From NCBI RefSeq assembly GCF_002875705.1, contig NZ_MCZZ01000172.1:1-64000 (forward strand): a DNA stretch of 64,000 nt. The letters run 5' to 3'. This document shows positions 25,519 through 33,572 of the stretch, in pieces; within the stretch, counting starts at the first letter, position 1; each line of letters opens with the position of its first letter. The DNA comes from Vibrio sp. 10N.261.45.E2. GTDB taxonomy: Bacteria > Pseudomonadota > Gammaproteobacteria > Enterobacterales > Vibrionaceae. The notes beneath the pieces were generated by a model, which was given only the letters and a program-made list of their open reading frames with translations, ran no database searches and was not told where the DNA came from. Position numbers and translations under genes: made by a program.

Positions 25519-25926
25519 TTAAAGAATATCTTGGCAAAACCTAAAGAGATAACCGTCTGGGGTTTGAACGATGAACTGCTTCTGAGTCGCGATCGAATTC
25601 CCACATTGATAAAACTTTGACTCTAACGCTAAGTAAATAGAATGAGCGGCGAGTTCGTTTACTCTTTGATATAGAGGTTCGATGTCGATAACATCCCATT
25701 GAAAATTAATCCCGCGCCCTAAAGGTAACTCCAGATCACCTGAAAGCCATTTTCGACTTTTGCCCGCAATCCCTTCAAGCATCACATCAACACCATCAAG
25801 CGTTAAATAAGCAAACTCCTCATCAGGACGCTCGTACTTCACATCAAAACCTAACACATCGACAAAGAAGGACTTGCTCATATTAATATCGAAACAATAA
25901 AGCTCTGGAACTACTCGTAATGTCAT
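25519..25926 (-). CDS. VOC superfamily, bleomycin-resistance-like protein
   Basis: A 135-residue protein with V-P-E-L-Y-C-F-D-I-N-M-S-K-S-F-F near 5-20 and V-L-G-F-D-V-K-Y, the usual first beta-alpha-beta unit, and Y-L-F-R-F-C-Q near the end. The first-position ligand is Glu rather than His, as in bleomycin-binding proteins that sequester drugs without chemistry. The ribosome site is weak. Substrate not determinable. Confidence 0.75.
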   Translation of the reverse strand: MTLRVVPELYCFDINMSKSFFVDVLGFDVKYERPDEEFAYLTLDGVDVMLEGIAGKSRKWLSGDLELPLGRGINFQWDVIDIEPLYQRVNELAAHSIYLALESKFYQCGNSIATQKQFIVQTPDGYLFRFCQDIL

Positions 25927-25949
25927 GATTTTTCTGTCTCATTCTTTTA

Positions 25950-26366
25950 TTACTGAGATAACTTCCCAAGGACGGTCGGATCGCTCAACAGATTTGTTAG
26001 AGGAAGAAACAAGGGCTCAGGTAACTCGTCTAACTTAAACCATTTCCATTGCTTACATTTATCAGGTTCTGTTATTTGTGGTTCGCCGCTAGCATCAGAA
26101 GCAACAACAAACAACGTTATGTAGTGTTTGTTCTCTTTCTCAAAAATATCGTTGGTAAAAGATAGCTTCTCAAATGCACTAACAACTAAGCCCGTCTCTT
26201 CGAGTGTTTCGCGTTTGGCACATTCTTCAATGCTTTCCCCCCATTCAAGGTGTCCGCCCGGCGTTGCCCAAGTATGAGCCCCATGAGAACCAATTCGTTC
26301 TCCAAGTAACACTCGCCCTTCACGTAGAATAACCGCAGCGACACCTACTCTTACTTCCTGACTCAC
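25950..26366 (-). CDS. Nudix hydrolase
   Basis: A 138-residue protein with a complete Nudix box, G-G-H-L-E-W-G-E-S-I-E-E-C-A-K-R-E-T-L-E (continuing E-T-G-L) near 37-60, giving the GX5EX7REUXEEXGU signature apart from Thr in the REU position. The R-V-L-L-G-E-R-I-G-S-H-G near 18-29 recalls MTH2/NUDT15-like enzymes. It hydrolyses a nucleoside diphosphate derivative. It starts with GTG behind AAGGAG. Confidence 0.88.
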   Translation of the reverse strand: MSQEVRVGVAAVILREGRVLLGERIGSHGAHTWATPGGHLEWGESIEECAKRETLEETGLVVSAFEKLSFTNDIFEKENKHYITLFVVASDASGEPQITEPDKCKQWKWFKLDELPEPLFLPLTNLLSDPTVLGKLSQ

Positions 26367-26411
26367 TTAAAACTCCTTAATTCTTACTAAAAGACAAACG
26401 AACAGCTAAGT

Positions 26412-26468
26412 GGCTAACAATTCTGAGATTGCGTTCAAATTTACCACTAACGCAAAGCCGAGTTAAAT
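26412..26468 (-). other. Isolated attC-like hairpin
   Basis: Outer boxes GGCTAAC (26412-26418) and GTTAAAT (26462-26468) flank inner complementary boxes TTGCGTT (26429-26435) and AACGCAA (26449-26455). In reverse orientation this reads R'' ATTTAAC ... R' GTTAGCC over 57 bases. It is in the right place and direction for the attachment site of the leftward gene ending at 26506. The R' box departs from the consensus GTTRRRY in one base, and no similar copy is found in the other gaps. Confidence 0.3.
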
Positions 26469-26505
26469 ACCAAATGTTGAGAATCATCTCGTAAAGCTCT
26501 ATCGA

Positions 26506-27062
26506 TCAATCCCAAAGGAATACTTTTACTTGCTGCCATCGGGCCTTATAACCAGCCGTCATTTTGTTGTAGTTCGCTTCTGTCATTGCTCGCTTATTCG
26601 GTTTAATCAGCATATCAAACGCATCCTCTACACCGTATGGTGAAAACACCTTGATGCCGCCTGAATCATCCAAAGTAAACCCGATAGCAAATGCAGAAAG
26701 CCAAGACTCGATACCTTGTTCAACACGATCGTATGGTTGAATGAAGCAACCGAACTTCTTAGCGTAATGCTCATGAATGGTCGCTTGGTTCTTTACGTCC
26801 ACGTCGACACAATGACTTAACCGCGAACGAATGCGGTTTTTGAATTCGTCCTCAGTGAGGGCTGAAGCATTATTGAAATAGACAACATCGAAGTCTTTAA
26901 CTTGGTCTAGAAGCGGTTTGTTTTCGATATCATTCCAGATGATTTGAGTGATAGCACCGCCTGCAATATAGAAGTTTGGCAAGCCCACCTCACGACATAC
27001 TTTTGCTGTTTCGATTAGCTCAGGAACTTGTTGAATGAGGTTCTTTAGTTTTTTTTATTCAT
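26506..27062 (-). CDS. DUF925-type nucleotidyltransferase family protein, frame interrupted at an A8 run near the start
   Basis: The conserved body begins G-L-P-N-F-Y-I-A-G-G-A-I-T-Q-I-I-W-N, the hallmark of the DUF925/NTP_transf_6 group, with D-F-D-V-V-Y-F as the likely metal site. Upstream the family's helix (I-Q-Q-V-P-E-L-I-E) is present in the same frame but has no start. The only good start, ATG at 27062 behind AGG, reads M-N-K-K-N and hits TAA because the following A run is eight long. One added A would join both parts into about 185 residues. It may be a slippage-dependent gene, a phase-variable gene, a mutation or a base-call error. An in-frame GTG at 26988 lacks a ribosome site. Confidence 0.65.
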
Positions 27063-27100
27063 CGTGACCTAACTAACATCCATCTAAGGTTTGACCAACG

Positions 27101-27946
27101 CTACACATGAATACGCCGACCTGTCGGCATTGCTTCCAGACGCTCGCCTAATACTTCTTTCAACAAGCCATAAGCTTTCTTGCCTGTGCAGTGCCCTGTA
27201 TACAGTTTATCAATGGGGTATTGAGACAACGTCAATCCAAGATCTCTAATGTCTTGCTTTGTGCCACCAATACTATTGAACAATGGTAACCCCACTAGAT
27301 GGAAGCCCCCGACAACGGCTTTTATTCTCTCTCCTGGGAACAGAGTAACCGCTGTATCAATCATATTGAGAACGCCACTATGCGCACAACCAGTAAATAT
27401 AACTAAACCGTCCGGCTCTTTAATCACTAACAGTAATTCATGATCGAATGAGTCCTGCTTCCATTTGTCCTGAGATTTTGTATAAAGGTACTGATTCCCT
27501 TTTGGCTTTTCGTATTTATCGCTGATATCAGTAATGATAAATACGTTACGCGTAATCTCTGTCGTCTTATTCACGAATTTCAAGCGACCATTACTATTTT
27601 TCAGTAAATCCGGATTAATACCGACATTATTTTTAAAACCATAAGCGCGGAAGTAGTAGCTACGCTCATCACTGTGTTTCAAAAATACTTTGGCTTTAGA
27701 GTTATGAGCAACAAAATCGGCAGCACCATTACAATGGTCATGGTGCCTGTGTGATATGACGGCGAGGTCTACATCTTTGATATCAATACCCAGTAATGGT
27801 GCGTTTTGACAAAACGTATCGCCACTTCCCATATCGAACAAGATCTTTAGCGATTCAGTTTCAATATGCAGTGATAGTCCGCGCTCAACGGCTAAATCTT
27901 TCCTATTATCCAGTCGAGAGTTATCAACCAGCGTCGTTATTTTCAT
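27101..27946 (-). CDS. MBL-fold metallo-hydrolase (COG1237-like)
   Basis: A 281-residue metallo-beta-lactamase fold protein. The metal motif is S-H-R-H-H-D-H near 64-70, with a second His in T-G-C-A-H-S-G near 187-193 and G-G-F-H-L near 213-217. The opening M-K-I-T-T-L-V-D-N and L-S-L-H-I-E-T match the group annotated as dihydropterin-ribofuranosylaminobenzene phosphate synthase-like. The actual substrate in bacteria is unknown. The ribosome site is AAGAGAAC. It lies 18 bases after a GNAT gene on the same strand and is probably co-transcribed with it. Confidence 0.82.
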   Translation of the reverse strand: MKITTLVDNSRLDNRKDLAVERGLSLHIETESLKILFDMGSGDTFCQNAPLLGIDIKDVDLAVISHRHHDHCNGAADFVAHNSKAKVFLKHSDERSYYFRAYGFKNNVGINPDLLKNSNGRLKFVNKTTEITRNVFIITDISDKYEKPKGNQYLYTKSQDKWKQDSFDHELLLVIKEPDGLVIFTGCAHSGVLNMIDTAVTLFPGERIKAVVGGFHLVGLPLFNSIGGTKQDIRDLGLTLSQYPIDKLYTGHCTGKKAYGLLKEVLGERLEAMPTGRRIHV

Positions 27947-27964
27947 AGTTCTCTTTTTATGTGA

Positions 27965-28453
27965 TCACGAATCGTACATTGCCCAACGGAAATAAGGTCT
28001 TTGACCATCCATTCGCTCAACCTCTGCACCCAACCTTTTGTAGAAATCATGCGCTTTCTTATTGTGCGGACTTGCCGTCCATGAGATGTGAGAGGCGGAC
28101 GATGACTTCGCTTGTGACTTTAAAGCCAACATAAGTTCACGGCCATACCCTTTTGATCTTTGATTTCCTGTAACCAATAGGTCGTCAAGCCAGATTGATG
28201 GCTCTCCACTGAAGGATGAATATCGATAGTGATACAGTGCGAAGCCAAAAGGCTCACTATTCCGTTCCAATATTAAAGCATGGGCAAATGCGTAATCACC
28301 GAATAGTGTGCGTTCGATTTTCTCTATAGTTGTCGAGATCTCACCGCTAAACCCTTTCATACTTCGGTCAAAGTCAGCTTTTTGTTCAATAAACTCTAAC
28401 AAGATACTTGAATCTTCTTTCGTCGCAATCCGTACGATCACTCTCTTCTCCAT
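27965..28453 (-). CDS. GNAT family N-acetyltransferase
   Basis: A 162-residue GNAT (diamine acetyltransferase-like layout). It has I-W-L-D-D-L-L-V-T-G-N-Q-R-S-K-G-Y-G near 86-103 and A-H-D-F-Y-K-R-L-G-A near 137-146, as in spermidine/spermine acetyltransferase relatives. The acceptor is a guess. It is immediately upstream of the MBL-fold gene. Confidence 0.82.
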   Translation of the reverse strand: MEKRVIVRIATKEDSSILLEFIEQKADFDRSMKGFSGEISTTIEKIERTLFGDYAFAHALILERNSEPFGFALYHYRYSSFSGEPSIWLDDLLVTGNQRSKGYGRELMLALKSQAKSSSASHISWTASPHNKKAHDFYKRLGAEVERMDGQRPYFRWAMYDS

Positions 28454-28515
28454 GGGCTAATTTATTCGTTATTGTCTAACGCTTATTAATAGGTAAATAT
28501 GCCGCGCATTACGAA

Positions 28516-29148
28516 TCAGATTACAGTGCTCTCAGTTTTTTGTTTCGCAGACGTTATTGCTTGGGCTATTTTGGCCCTATGGTTTATTTCCCACTCAGCG
28601 AGTGTTAGTGAGGCCTCTTCTTTTGCTTTCTTTGAAGCCATTAAAAACACATCATCTTTTCTTGACTGAGGAATAACGACAATACCCTCTACATCTGCAA
28701 CAATGATATCTCCCGTAGAGACCTTGGCTCCCCCGCAAATGATTGGAGTACCCAGTTCAGAATAAACCTCTTTCTTTCCTGGTACTGGATGAACACCCTT
28801 CGCAAAAACTGGAAACTTCATGTCTGAAATTTCACTCAAATCTCGAATGACACCGTCAATAATAAAACCTTTAATACCTCTGTTCTTAGCGACTGCACAT
28901 ACATTTCCACCTGCAACTGCATATTCGCTATCAACTCCATCCACTACAATGATGGAACCTTCTGGTGCTTCGTATATCGCAGAATGAAGCATTAAATTAT
29001 CGCCAGACGTTAACTGAACAGTAAAAGCTTCACCAAAAATTCGCGGCATTCCCTGCCAAAGAGGACCAATACTAAAGTTAATAAAGTGGTCGTTATTCAA
29101 TATGTTTCCGTACTCGGTTGTCGCTAGTTTAGAAAAATCTGGCTTCAT
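28516..29148 (-). CDS. RraA-like protein (HMG/CHA aldolase family)
   Basis: A 210-residue RraA-fold protein. The conserved core is I-I-V-V-D-G-V-D-S-E-Y-A-V-A-G-G-N-V near 65-82 and K-G-F-I-I-D-G-V-I-R-D near 93-103, where the R-D pair and upstream Gly bind metal and substrate in aldolase members, then V-S-T-G-D-I-I-V-A-D-V-E-G-I near 143-156. Members are either class II pyruvate aldolases or RNase E regulators; the R-D motif favours a metabolic role. It begins two bases after the GFA gene, so the two form an operon. Confidence 0.82.
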   Translation of the reverse strand: MKPDFSKLATTEYGNILNNDHFINFSIGPLWQGMPRIFGEAFTVQLTSGDNLMLHSAIYEAPEGSIIVVDGVDSEYAVAGGNVCAVAKNRGIKGFIIDGVIRDLSEISDMKFPVFAKGVHPVPGKKEVYSELGTPIICGGAKVSTGDIIVADVEGIVVIPQSRKDDVFLMASKKAKEEASLTLAEWEINHRAKIAQAITSAKQKTESTVI

Positions 29149-29150
29149 AT

Positions 29151-29564
29151 TTACTCTCCACTCTCAAAGTAGGCAAATACTTCTGCACCCGTCATATTTT
29201 GTGTTTCATTTTTAAATTCGTAGTATTCAGGTTTTTCATCGATGAATATCTGATGAGTTAGCTTGTAGTCATCCTCTGACATCAATAACCCGATAGGAAG
29301 GTGGTATTGATTATTTGGCACCAAATAGTAGAACAAATGAGTGCCACATTTGCCGCAGAAGCCTCTTTCCGCCCAATCTGATGACTTATATCTCACTACA
29401 TTTGACTCACCTGATATTTTAACTGAATCAGCGCAATCAATGACTAACATCGGACCGCCAGACCAATTTCTACACATACTACAATGACAAGCCCCCAATT
29501 CATTACTGGCGTATTCTACTTCCAACTCAACCGAGCCACATAGACACTTTCCTTTACCTTTCAT
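29151..29564 (-). CDS. GFA/CENP-V domain protein
   Basis: A 137-residue GFA-family zinc protein with the conserved cysteines C-L-C-G near 8-11, C-H-C-S-M-C near 26-31 and F-C-G-K-C-G-T-H near 69-76. The family is named for glutathione-dependent formaldehyde-activating enzyme, though most members have no proven activity. GGAGGA lies upstream of the start. The downstream RraA-like gene is two bases away, suggesting a joint role in handling a small carbonyl compound, which is inference. Confidence 0.85.
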   Translation of the reverse strand: MKGKGKCLCGSVELEVEYASNELGACHCSMCRNWSGGPMLVIDCADSVKISGESNVVRYKSSDWAERGFCGKCGTHLFYYLVPNNQYHLPIGLLMSEDDYKLTHQIFIDEKPEYYEFKNETQNMTGAEVFAYFESGE

Positions 29565-29642
29565 GAGTCCTCCAATCTTTGCAATGTGTGTAAAATTAAT
29601 AGTGGATAACGCTTTGTATACCGATGACTGAACAAGAAAAGA

Positions 29643-29777
29643 CTATTTATTGTTGCTCTTCTCCGACAGATACGCGGCATACTTTTTAGAGATCCATTGA
29701 TGAATATGAAGCCCTGTTTTTCGAAAAAGATACCAATCTATTGCAGCGAGTATCACCAGCCCGATTACAGTTCCCAT
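29643..29777 (-). CDS. Small single-pass membrane protein, 44 residues
   Basis: A short frame with an excellent ribosome site (GGAGG, seven bases before ATG 29777). Residues 2-13 are hydrophobic (G-T-V-I-G-L-V-I-L-A-A-I), followed by D-W-Y-L-F-R-K-T, a His/Trp amphipathic stretch and a charged tail S-E-K-S-N-N-K. This fits a one-helix inner-membrane protein with the C-terminus inside. I do not recognise it. It sits in the otherwise empty 29565-29881 gap. Confidence 0.6.
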   Translation of the reverse strand: MGTVIGLVILAAIDWYLFRKTGLHIHQWISKKYAAYLSEKSNNK

Positions 29778-29881
29778 TATAAAACCTCCATGCTCATTGA
29801 ACCGTCACTCTACCAAATTGATCAAGCGATTGCATAACAATGGCTTATGTCATAGCTAATTTCAGCTATGAGGAAAATCGC

Positions 29882-30490
29882 TTACTTTAGCTCATCTGGA
29901 ATGCGGCGATCTTTGTGGTAATACTCTCGGTCGCGTTCGTTGATTTCGCGAACCACACGACAGGGATTACCAACTGCAACGACATTGGCTGGGATGTCTT
30001 TGGTGACAATGCTACCAGCGCCAATTACTGAGTTTTCACCAATGGTGACACCAGGTAGCACAACTGTGTGCGCGCCTAGCCAAACATTATTGCCAATACG
30101 AACAGGAACATTGAACTGAGCTGCTTTTAGCCTGAGTTCAGGGCTAATAGGATGTGTGCCTGCTGCAATAGTTACATTAGGTGCAATCATCACGTTGTCG
30201 CCGATGAACACATCAGTATCATCCACAAGCGTTAGGTTGAAGTTAGCGTATACATTATTACCGAGGTGCGTGTGACGCCCCCAGTTCGCGTGCAGTGGTG
30301 GTTCGATGTAACAGCCCTCTCCAACTTCGGCGAACAGCTGCTTCATGATTTGTTGACGTTTATCGCCTTGGCTCGGACGGGTGTGGTTAAAATCGTATAG
30401 CACTTCTAAGCATTGAGTTTGCTCAGCAACCAAATCAACATCGTCACAGTAGTAAACGTCTTGGCTGTGCATTTTCGCCTTTATATCCAT
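29882..30490 (-). CDS. Maltose/galactoside O-acetyltransferase-like (LacA/Maa/NodL) protein
   Basis: A 202-residue sugar acetyltransferase. An N-terminal Maltose_acet helix region (to ~55) precedes a left-handed beta-helix with V-Y-A-N-F-N-L-T-L-V-D near 83-93, G-D-N-V-M-I-A-P-N-V-T-I, the catalytic His in A-A-G-T-H-P-I near 115, and hexapeptides I-G-N-N-V-W-L-G-A-H. It uses acetyl-CoA to acetylate a sugar hydroxyl. It is monocistronic with a weak ribosome site. Confidence 0.87.
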   Translation of the reverse strand: MDIKAKMHSQDVYYCDDVDLVAEQTQCLEVLYDFNHTRPSQGDKRQQIMKQLFAEVGEGCYIEPPLHANWGRHTHLGNNVYANFNLTLVDDTDVFIGDNVMIAPNVTIAAGTHPISPELRLKAAQFNVPVRIGNNVWLGAHTVVLPGVTIGENSVIGAGSIVTKDIPANVVAVGNPCRVVREINERDREYYHKDRRIPDELK

Positions 30491-30585
30491 GTTTGAACCT
30501 ATTTGATCATTGCCTTAGTCGGCATAAATAAAGAAACAGATGGATAATTTGAAGTGTTCACTGGCCTTAATGCAAGTTAGATGAA

Positions 30586-30960
30586 CTAGCGCGGCCTGAT
30601 GTTTTCAGCCACACGCCACAGCACACCACTTGGGTCAGTGATACAAAACTCAAGCATTCCCCAAGGTTGCTCAACAACCTCGGAAACGGTAACTTCAAAT
30701 TCCGACACTACATTAAAGTTTTGGATGTGTTGATACCAACTTTTTACGTCTTCAACCAGCAAGTGCATCATGTAATTGTGACAGTGCGCAGGTTCGTAAA
30801 AATTTTGCAGAAGGAACGCACAACCACCGTGACGTAGATAAGCGATATCGTGAAATTCAGACATCAATTCAAAGCCGATTGACTGGTAAAAACGCTTGGA
30901 TAAATTGAAGTCTTTCGCGGGTACGAAAGACTTAATTTCTGAGACTTTTAGGTTTGCCAT
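30586..30960 (-). CDS. VOC superfamily protein
   Basis: A 124-residue VOC domain: F-V-P-A-K-D-F-N-L-S-K-R-F-Y-Q-S-I-G-F near 13-31, H-C-H-N-Y-M-M-H-L-L near 59-68 and the end G-M-L-E-F-C-I-T-D-P-S-G-V-L-W near 99-113. The H and E at the usual ligand positions suggest a metal-binding member. AAGG precedes the start by about ten bases. Substrate unknown. Confidence 0.8.
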   Translation of the reverse strand: MANLKVSEIKSFVPAKDFNLSKRFYQSIGFELMSEFHDIAYLRHGGCAFLLQNFYEPAHCHNYMMHLLVEDVKSWYQHIQNFNVVSEFEVTVSEVVEQPWGMLEFCITDPSGVLWRVAENIRPR

Positions 30961-31018
30961 CCTATATCCTTATAGTGTTGATGTTCTGCTGCTAGCTCGC
31001 TTTAAGCGATTAATACAT

Positions 31019-31717
31019 TTATTCAGAGCCCTGCTGAAATGAGTCGACTTCGGCTTTGGTTAAATAACGCCACTGACCCGCTTCAACATCTAAACGAACC
31101 TCTCCAATCTGTTCACGGTGAAGACCAACAACTCGGTTTCCTACCGCAGCAAACATTCGTTTTACTTGATGAAACTTACCTTCTGTAATGGTCAACAGCA
31201 CTTCTTTACTGGTAATCACTTCGAGCTCTGCCGGACGCGTCAGTTTTTGTTCGCCTTGCAATTGAATGCCCGCTTTGAACTTGTCTGCGACATCATCTTT
31301 GATATCTCGTGACAATGTCACGCGATACACCTTCTTACATGACTTGTTTGGCAACGTGATATTGAATGACCAATGCCCATCGTCGGTAATCAAAACTAAA
31401 CCTGTGGTATCGGCATCTAAGCGCCCTGCTATGTGTAGTTCTGATGCTTTGTCTATCTCGATGTAGTTAAACAGCGAGGGATAAACTTCGTCGATATTGG
31501 AGCAGATCGTACCCGAAGGCTTGTGCATTAGGAGGTATCGAAATTCACGTAACTTAAGCGGTGTGCCATTCAGCAAGATGGTGTTGCTCTCATGAACCTG
31601 AGTCGATTCATCGGTCACTGTCTCATTGTTTACGTTCACCTTGCCATCATGGATACGTTCAATCGCTTCAGGCTTGGTTAGGTCAGTGCTTTTACATAGG
31701 TATTTATCAAGGCGCAT
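31019..31717 (-). CDS. rsuA: Pseudouridine synthase, RsuA type
   Basis: A 232-residue enzyme from M-R-L-D-K-Y-L (31717), which starts an S4 RNA-binding domain (residues 1-55). The catalytic domain has G-R-L-D-A-D-T-T-G-L-V-L near 101-112, where the first Asp after Leu is the catalytic residue, and F-H-Q-V-K-R-M-F near 188-195. RsuA makes pseudouridine 516 in 16S rRNA. Length and S4 domain match RsuA; RluE/RluF-like function is a lesser possibility. Its ATG shares a base with the stop of the small zinc gene upstream (TAATG), so translation is coupled. Confidence 0.85.
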   Translation of the reverse strand: MRLDKYLCKSTDLTKPEAIERIHDGKVNVNNETVTDESTQVHESNTILLNGTPLKLREFRYLLMHKPSGTICSNIDEVYPSLFNYIEIDKASELHIAGRLDADTTGLVLITDDGHWSFNITLPNKSCKKVYRVTLSRDIKDDVADKFKAGIQLQGEQKLTRPAELEVITSKEVLLTITEGKFHQVKRMFAAVGNRVVGLHREQIGEVRLDVEAGQWRYLTKAEVDSFQQGSE

Positions 31718-31878
31718 TAATCGTCGGCACCACATTTCGCACAAGGTTTGTAAGTTCGTTCACCTTGCTCGATAACCACATAGTCACCAACGCACTTGTC
31801 ACATAAGGCGAGCTTTGGATAAGCTTCTTTTTGTTTCTTTGCGTTGATGTCGCCTTCAGTGGTGTATACGGTTCTCAT
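31717..31878 (-). CDS. Small zinc-ribbon protein, 53 residues, coupled to rsuA
   Basis: A short protein from M-R-T-V-Y-T (31878; AAAGG upstream) with C-D-K-C near residues 26-29 and C-A-K-C-G near 46-50, forming a compact four-Cys zinc ribbon. The stop overlaps the rsuA start by one base. The coupling hints at a role near rRNA or ribosomes, which is inference from position only. Confidence 0.65.
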   Translation of the reverse strand: MRTVYTTEGDINAKKQKEAYPKLALCDKCVGDYVVIEQGERTYKPCAKCGADD

Positions 31879-32054
31879 TTTAATGCCTTTGTTTGAATAA
31901 CGTGAGAGGCGCAAATTGTATCACTTTTTACAACCTTGATTGGAGTGCTGGCACATAGATAAATCGATTTTAGGTACTGTACCTCCAAGTCCCATCCCCG
32001 TAACAACTCAATCATGAACAACAAAGTCAACGTGCTACACCTATCAGTGGTAAA

Positions 32055-32489
32055 ATGATAAAAGCTCACCAATTTATGAAGTCGATAATGAAAGATTGTA
32101 ATCAATGCGGAAAATGCTGCATCAAATACGGAGATGGCGACCTTGCCGCGACTCAAGAAGAGATCGATTTGTGGGAGCTGTTCAACCCAGATATCTTTGA
32201 GTATGTCCGAGGAAGCGAGATATGGTTTGACCCTAAATCTGGCGAACGTTTAACTCGCTGCCCGTTTCTGGAGTTGGTTCCGACAAAAGATGCCAAGGCT
32301 CAAGCCAAGTACACATGTAGCATTTACTTAGACCGACCAGAAGATTGCCGACACTACCCAAGCCTGATTAATGAGATGGTACGAGACGAGTGTGAAATGA
32401 TTGAAGTGGTGGATTTACAAGACACGAAGAAAGCTCAAAGGAAACTCGACCTATTGATGAAAGACAGCCGCCCTTCAAGCTATTCGTAA
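32055..32489 (+). CDS. YkgJ-type cysteine-cluster protein
   Basis: A protein of up to 144 residues with the N-terminal cluster C-N-Q-C-G-K-C-C near 15-22, a middle R-C-P-F-L near 67-71, C-S-I-Y near 88 and D-C-R-H-Y-P near 98-103. This eight-Cys/His pattern defines the YkgJ (UPF0153) family, thought to hold a metal or FeS cluster; function unknown. Internal Met codons at 8 and 12 are alternative starts, and no ribosome site decides between them. It is rightward in a leftward region. Confidence 0.75.
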   Translation: MIKAHQFMKSIMKDCNQCGKCCIKYGDGDLAATQEEIDLWELFNPDIFEYVRGSEIWFDPKSGERLTRCPFLELVPTKDAKAQAKYTCSIYLDRPEDCRHYPSLINEMVRDECEMIEVVDLQDTKKAQRKLDLLMKDSRPSSYS

Positions 32490-32561
32490 ACGATGATCTT
32501 TTGAAGATCAATTTTCAGCATTAGCTAATAAGCACTAATACAGCTAATAACAACTGAAACC

Positions 32562-32963
32562 TTAAGCCAAATACTGGTTCGTTTCTAACCAATCAAGCGC
32601 AACCAATGCTGCCAATGAACATACGGCTCTGTCGTTGCCATCAACAAATTTAAGCTCTTCGATTTCAGCATCTGGAGACAGTTCGCCAGTATAATCAGCA
32701 AGGTAACAAGTCAATTGTACAGATACGCCTTCTGCTTTACCGTCAGCTTGGCCTGTAAAGGTCTCAACGTATTTGATGGAGTCTGGCACTAAATCTACCG
32801 AGATCTCTTCTTTGATTTCGCGAATCAGTGCTTGCTCATCACTTTCCCCTGCTTCACGTTTACCACCCGGTAGGTAGAACAGTTCCTTACCTTTTGATCT
32901 CACCATCAACAGCTTGCCGTCTTTAATGAAAATCCAAGCCAGCTTATCAATTACCTTATGCAT
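32562..32963 (-). CDS. Nudix hydrolase
   Basis: A 133-residue protein with a Nudix box G-G-K-R-E-A-G-E-S-D-E-Q-A-L-I-R-E-I-K-E (continuing E-I) near 33-55. All acidic metal ligands are present; the last Gly of the signature is replaced by Ser. D-K-L-A-W-I-F-I-K-D-G-K near 6-17 and L-F-Y-L-P-G-G-K fit a small house-cleaning NTP hydrolase. It is not a close copy of the Nudix gene at 25950. Confidence 0.87.
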   Translation of the reverse strand: MHKVIDKLAWIFIKDGKLLMVRSKGKELFYLPGGKREAGESDEQALIREIKEEISVDLVPDSIKYVETFTGQADGKAEGVSVQLTCYLADYTGELSPDAEIEELKFVDGNDRAVCSLAALVALDWLETNQYLA

Positions 32964-33105
32964 GTCGTTAGACCTTATTTCTGTTTTAGTTCTCGTTATG
33001 ACTGGGTTTGGCAGCGATATTACATGCGACCAAACAAAGCCAACGTATGTTACACGCTGAAATGAATATACTCTATTGAATCGCTTGGGAAATTGATAAC
33101 CAAAA

Positions 33106-33149
33106 CGAAAAATGACAGCCTGTGAGCACCATGCTCGTCAACTGTCATT
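33106..33149 (-). terminator. Intrinsic terminator after the STAS-like gene
   Basis: A long hairpin with outer arms AATGACAG / CTGTCATT (33111-33118, 33142-33149) and inner arms GAGCA / TGCTC. On the reverse strand it is followed by TTTTTCGTTTT. It lies about 40 bases after the stop at 33192. Confidence 0.75.
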
Positions 33150-33191
33150 ACTGTTGTTTACGGATTGTTCGTTAACCGCGTATGAATAGTA

Positions 33192-33572
33192 TCAATCGAC
33201 CAACCACTCAAGTGCAGAGTCGTGGTCTTCGAATGACTTAATCTCACCAGACACGAACCAGCTCGCTACTTTTGAAGCAAATTCTTGCCAGCTTTTGTCA
33301 CCATAAATCGCGATTTTGTCTATCTTTGAATTGAGCTCTAATCCTAGTTTGAAATCATCCCAAGCAGCACGTAACTCCCAACCCGTTAAGGTGGAGATAT
33401 CGACCAGCATCTTGAGTTTAGATGAATCGAGTTCTTCTAGCGTGGTTTTTAGAATTGGCATCATTGCTTGATAGTCATCGTGTGTGAGTTTGCCTTTCGC
33501 TTTGAACACAACAATGGTTTCACCGCTAACACGTTCAATTCCAACCGATATTCCGTGACGTTCGATACTCAT
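33192..33572 (-). CDS. STAS/SpoIIAA-like domain protein
   Basis: A 126-residue single-domain protein: I-V-V-F-K-A-K-G-K-L-T-H-D-D-Y near 20-34, L-K-M-L-V-D-I-S-T-L-T-G-W near 58-70 and I-A-I-Y-G-D-K-S-W near 88-96. This is the pattern of the SpoIIAA-like (SEC14/STAS-fold) family common in marine gamma-proteobacteria, which may bind a lipid-like ligand. There is no phosphorylatable Ser at the antisigma position that I can identify. It ends at a strong terminator. Confidence 0.78.
   Translation of the reverse strand: MSIERHGISVGIERVSGETIVVFKAKGKLTHDDYQAMMPILKTTLEELDSSKLKMLVDISTLTGWELRAAWDDFKLGLELNSKIDKIAIYGDKSWQEFASKVASWFVSGEIKSFEDHDSALEWLVD

Noticed and set aside
32494..32516. Terminator after the YkgJ-type gene
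   Set aside because: The hairpin GATCTT/AAGATC has a three-base loop and only six pairs, and the T tract is broken; too weak to list.
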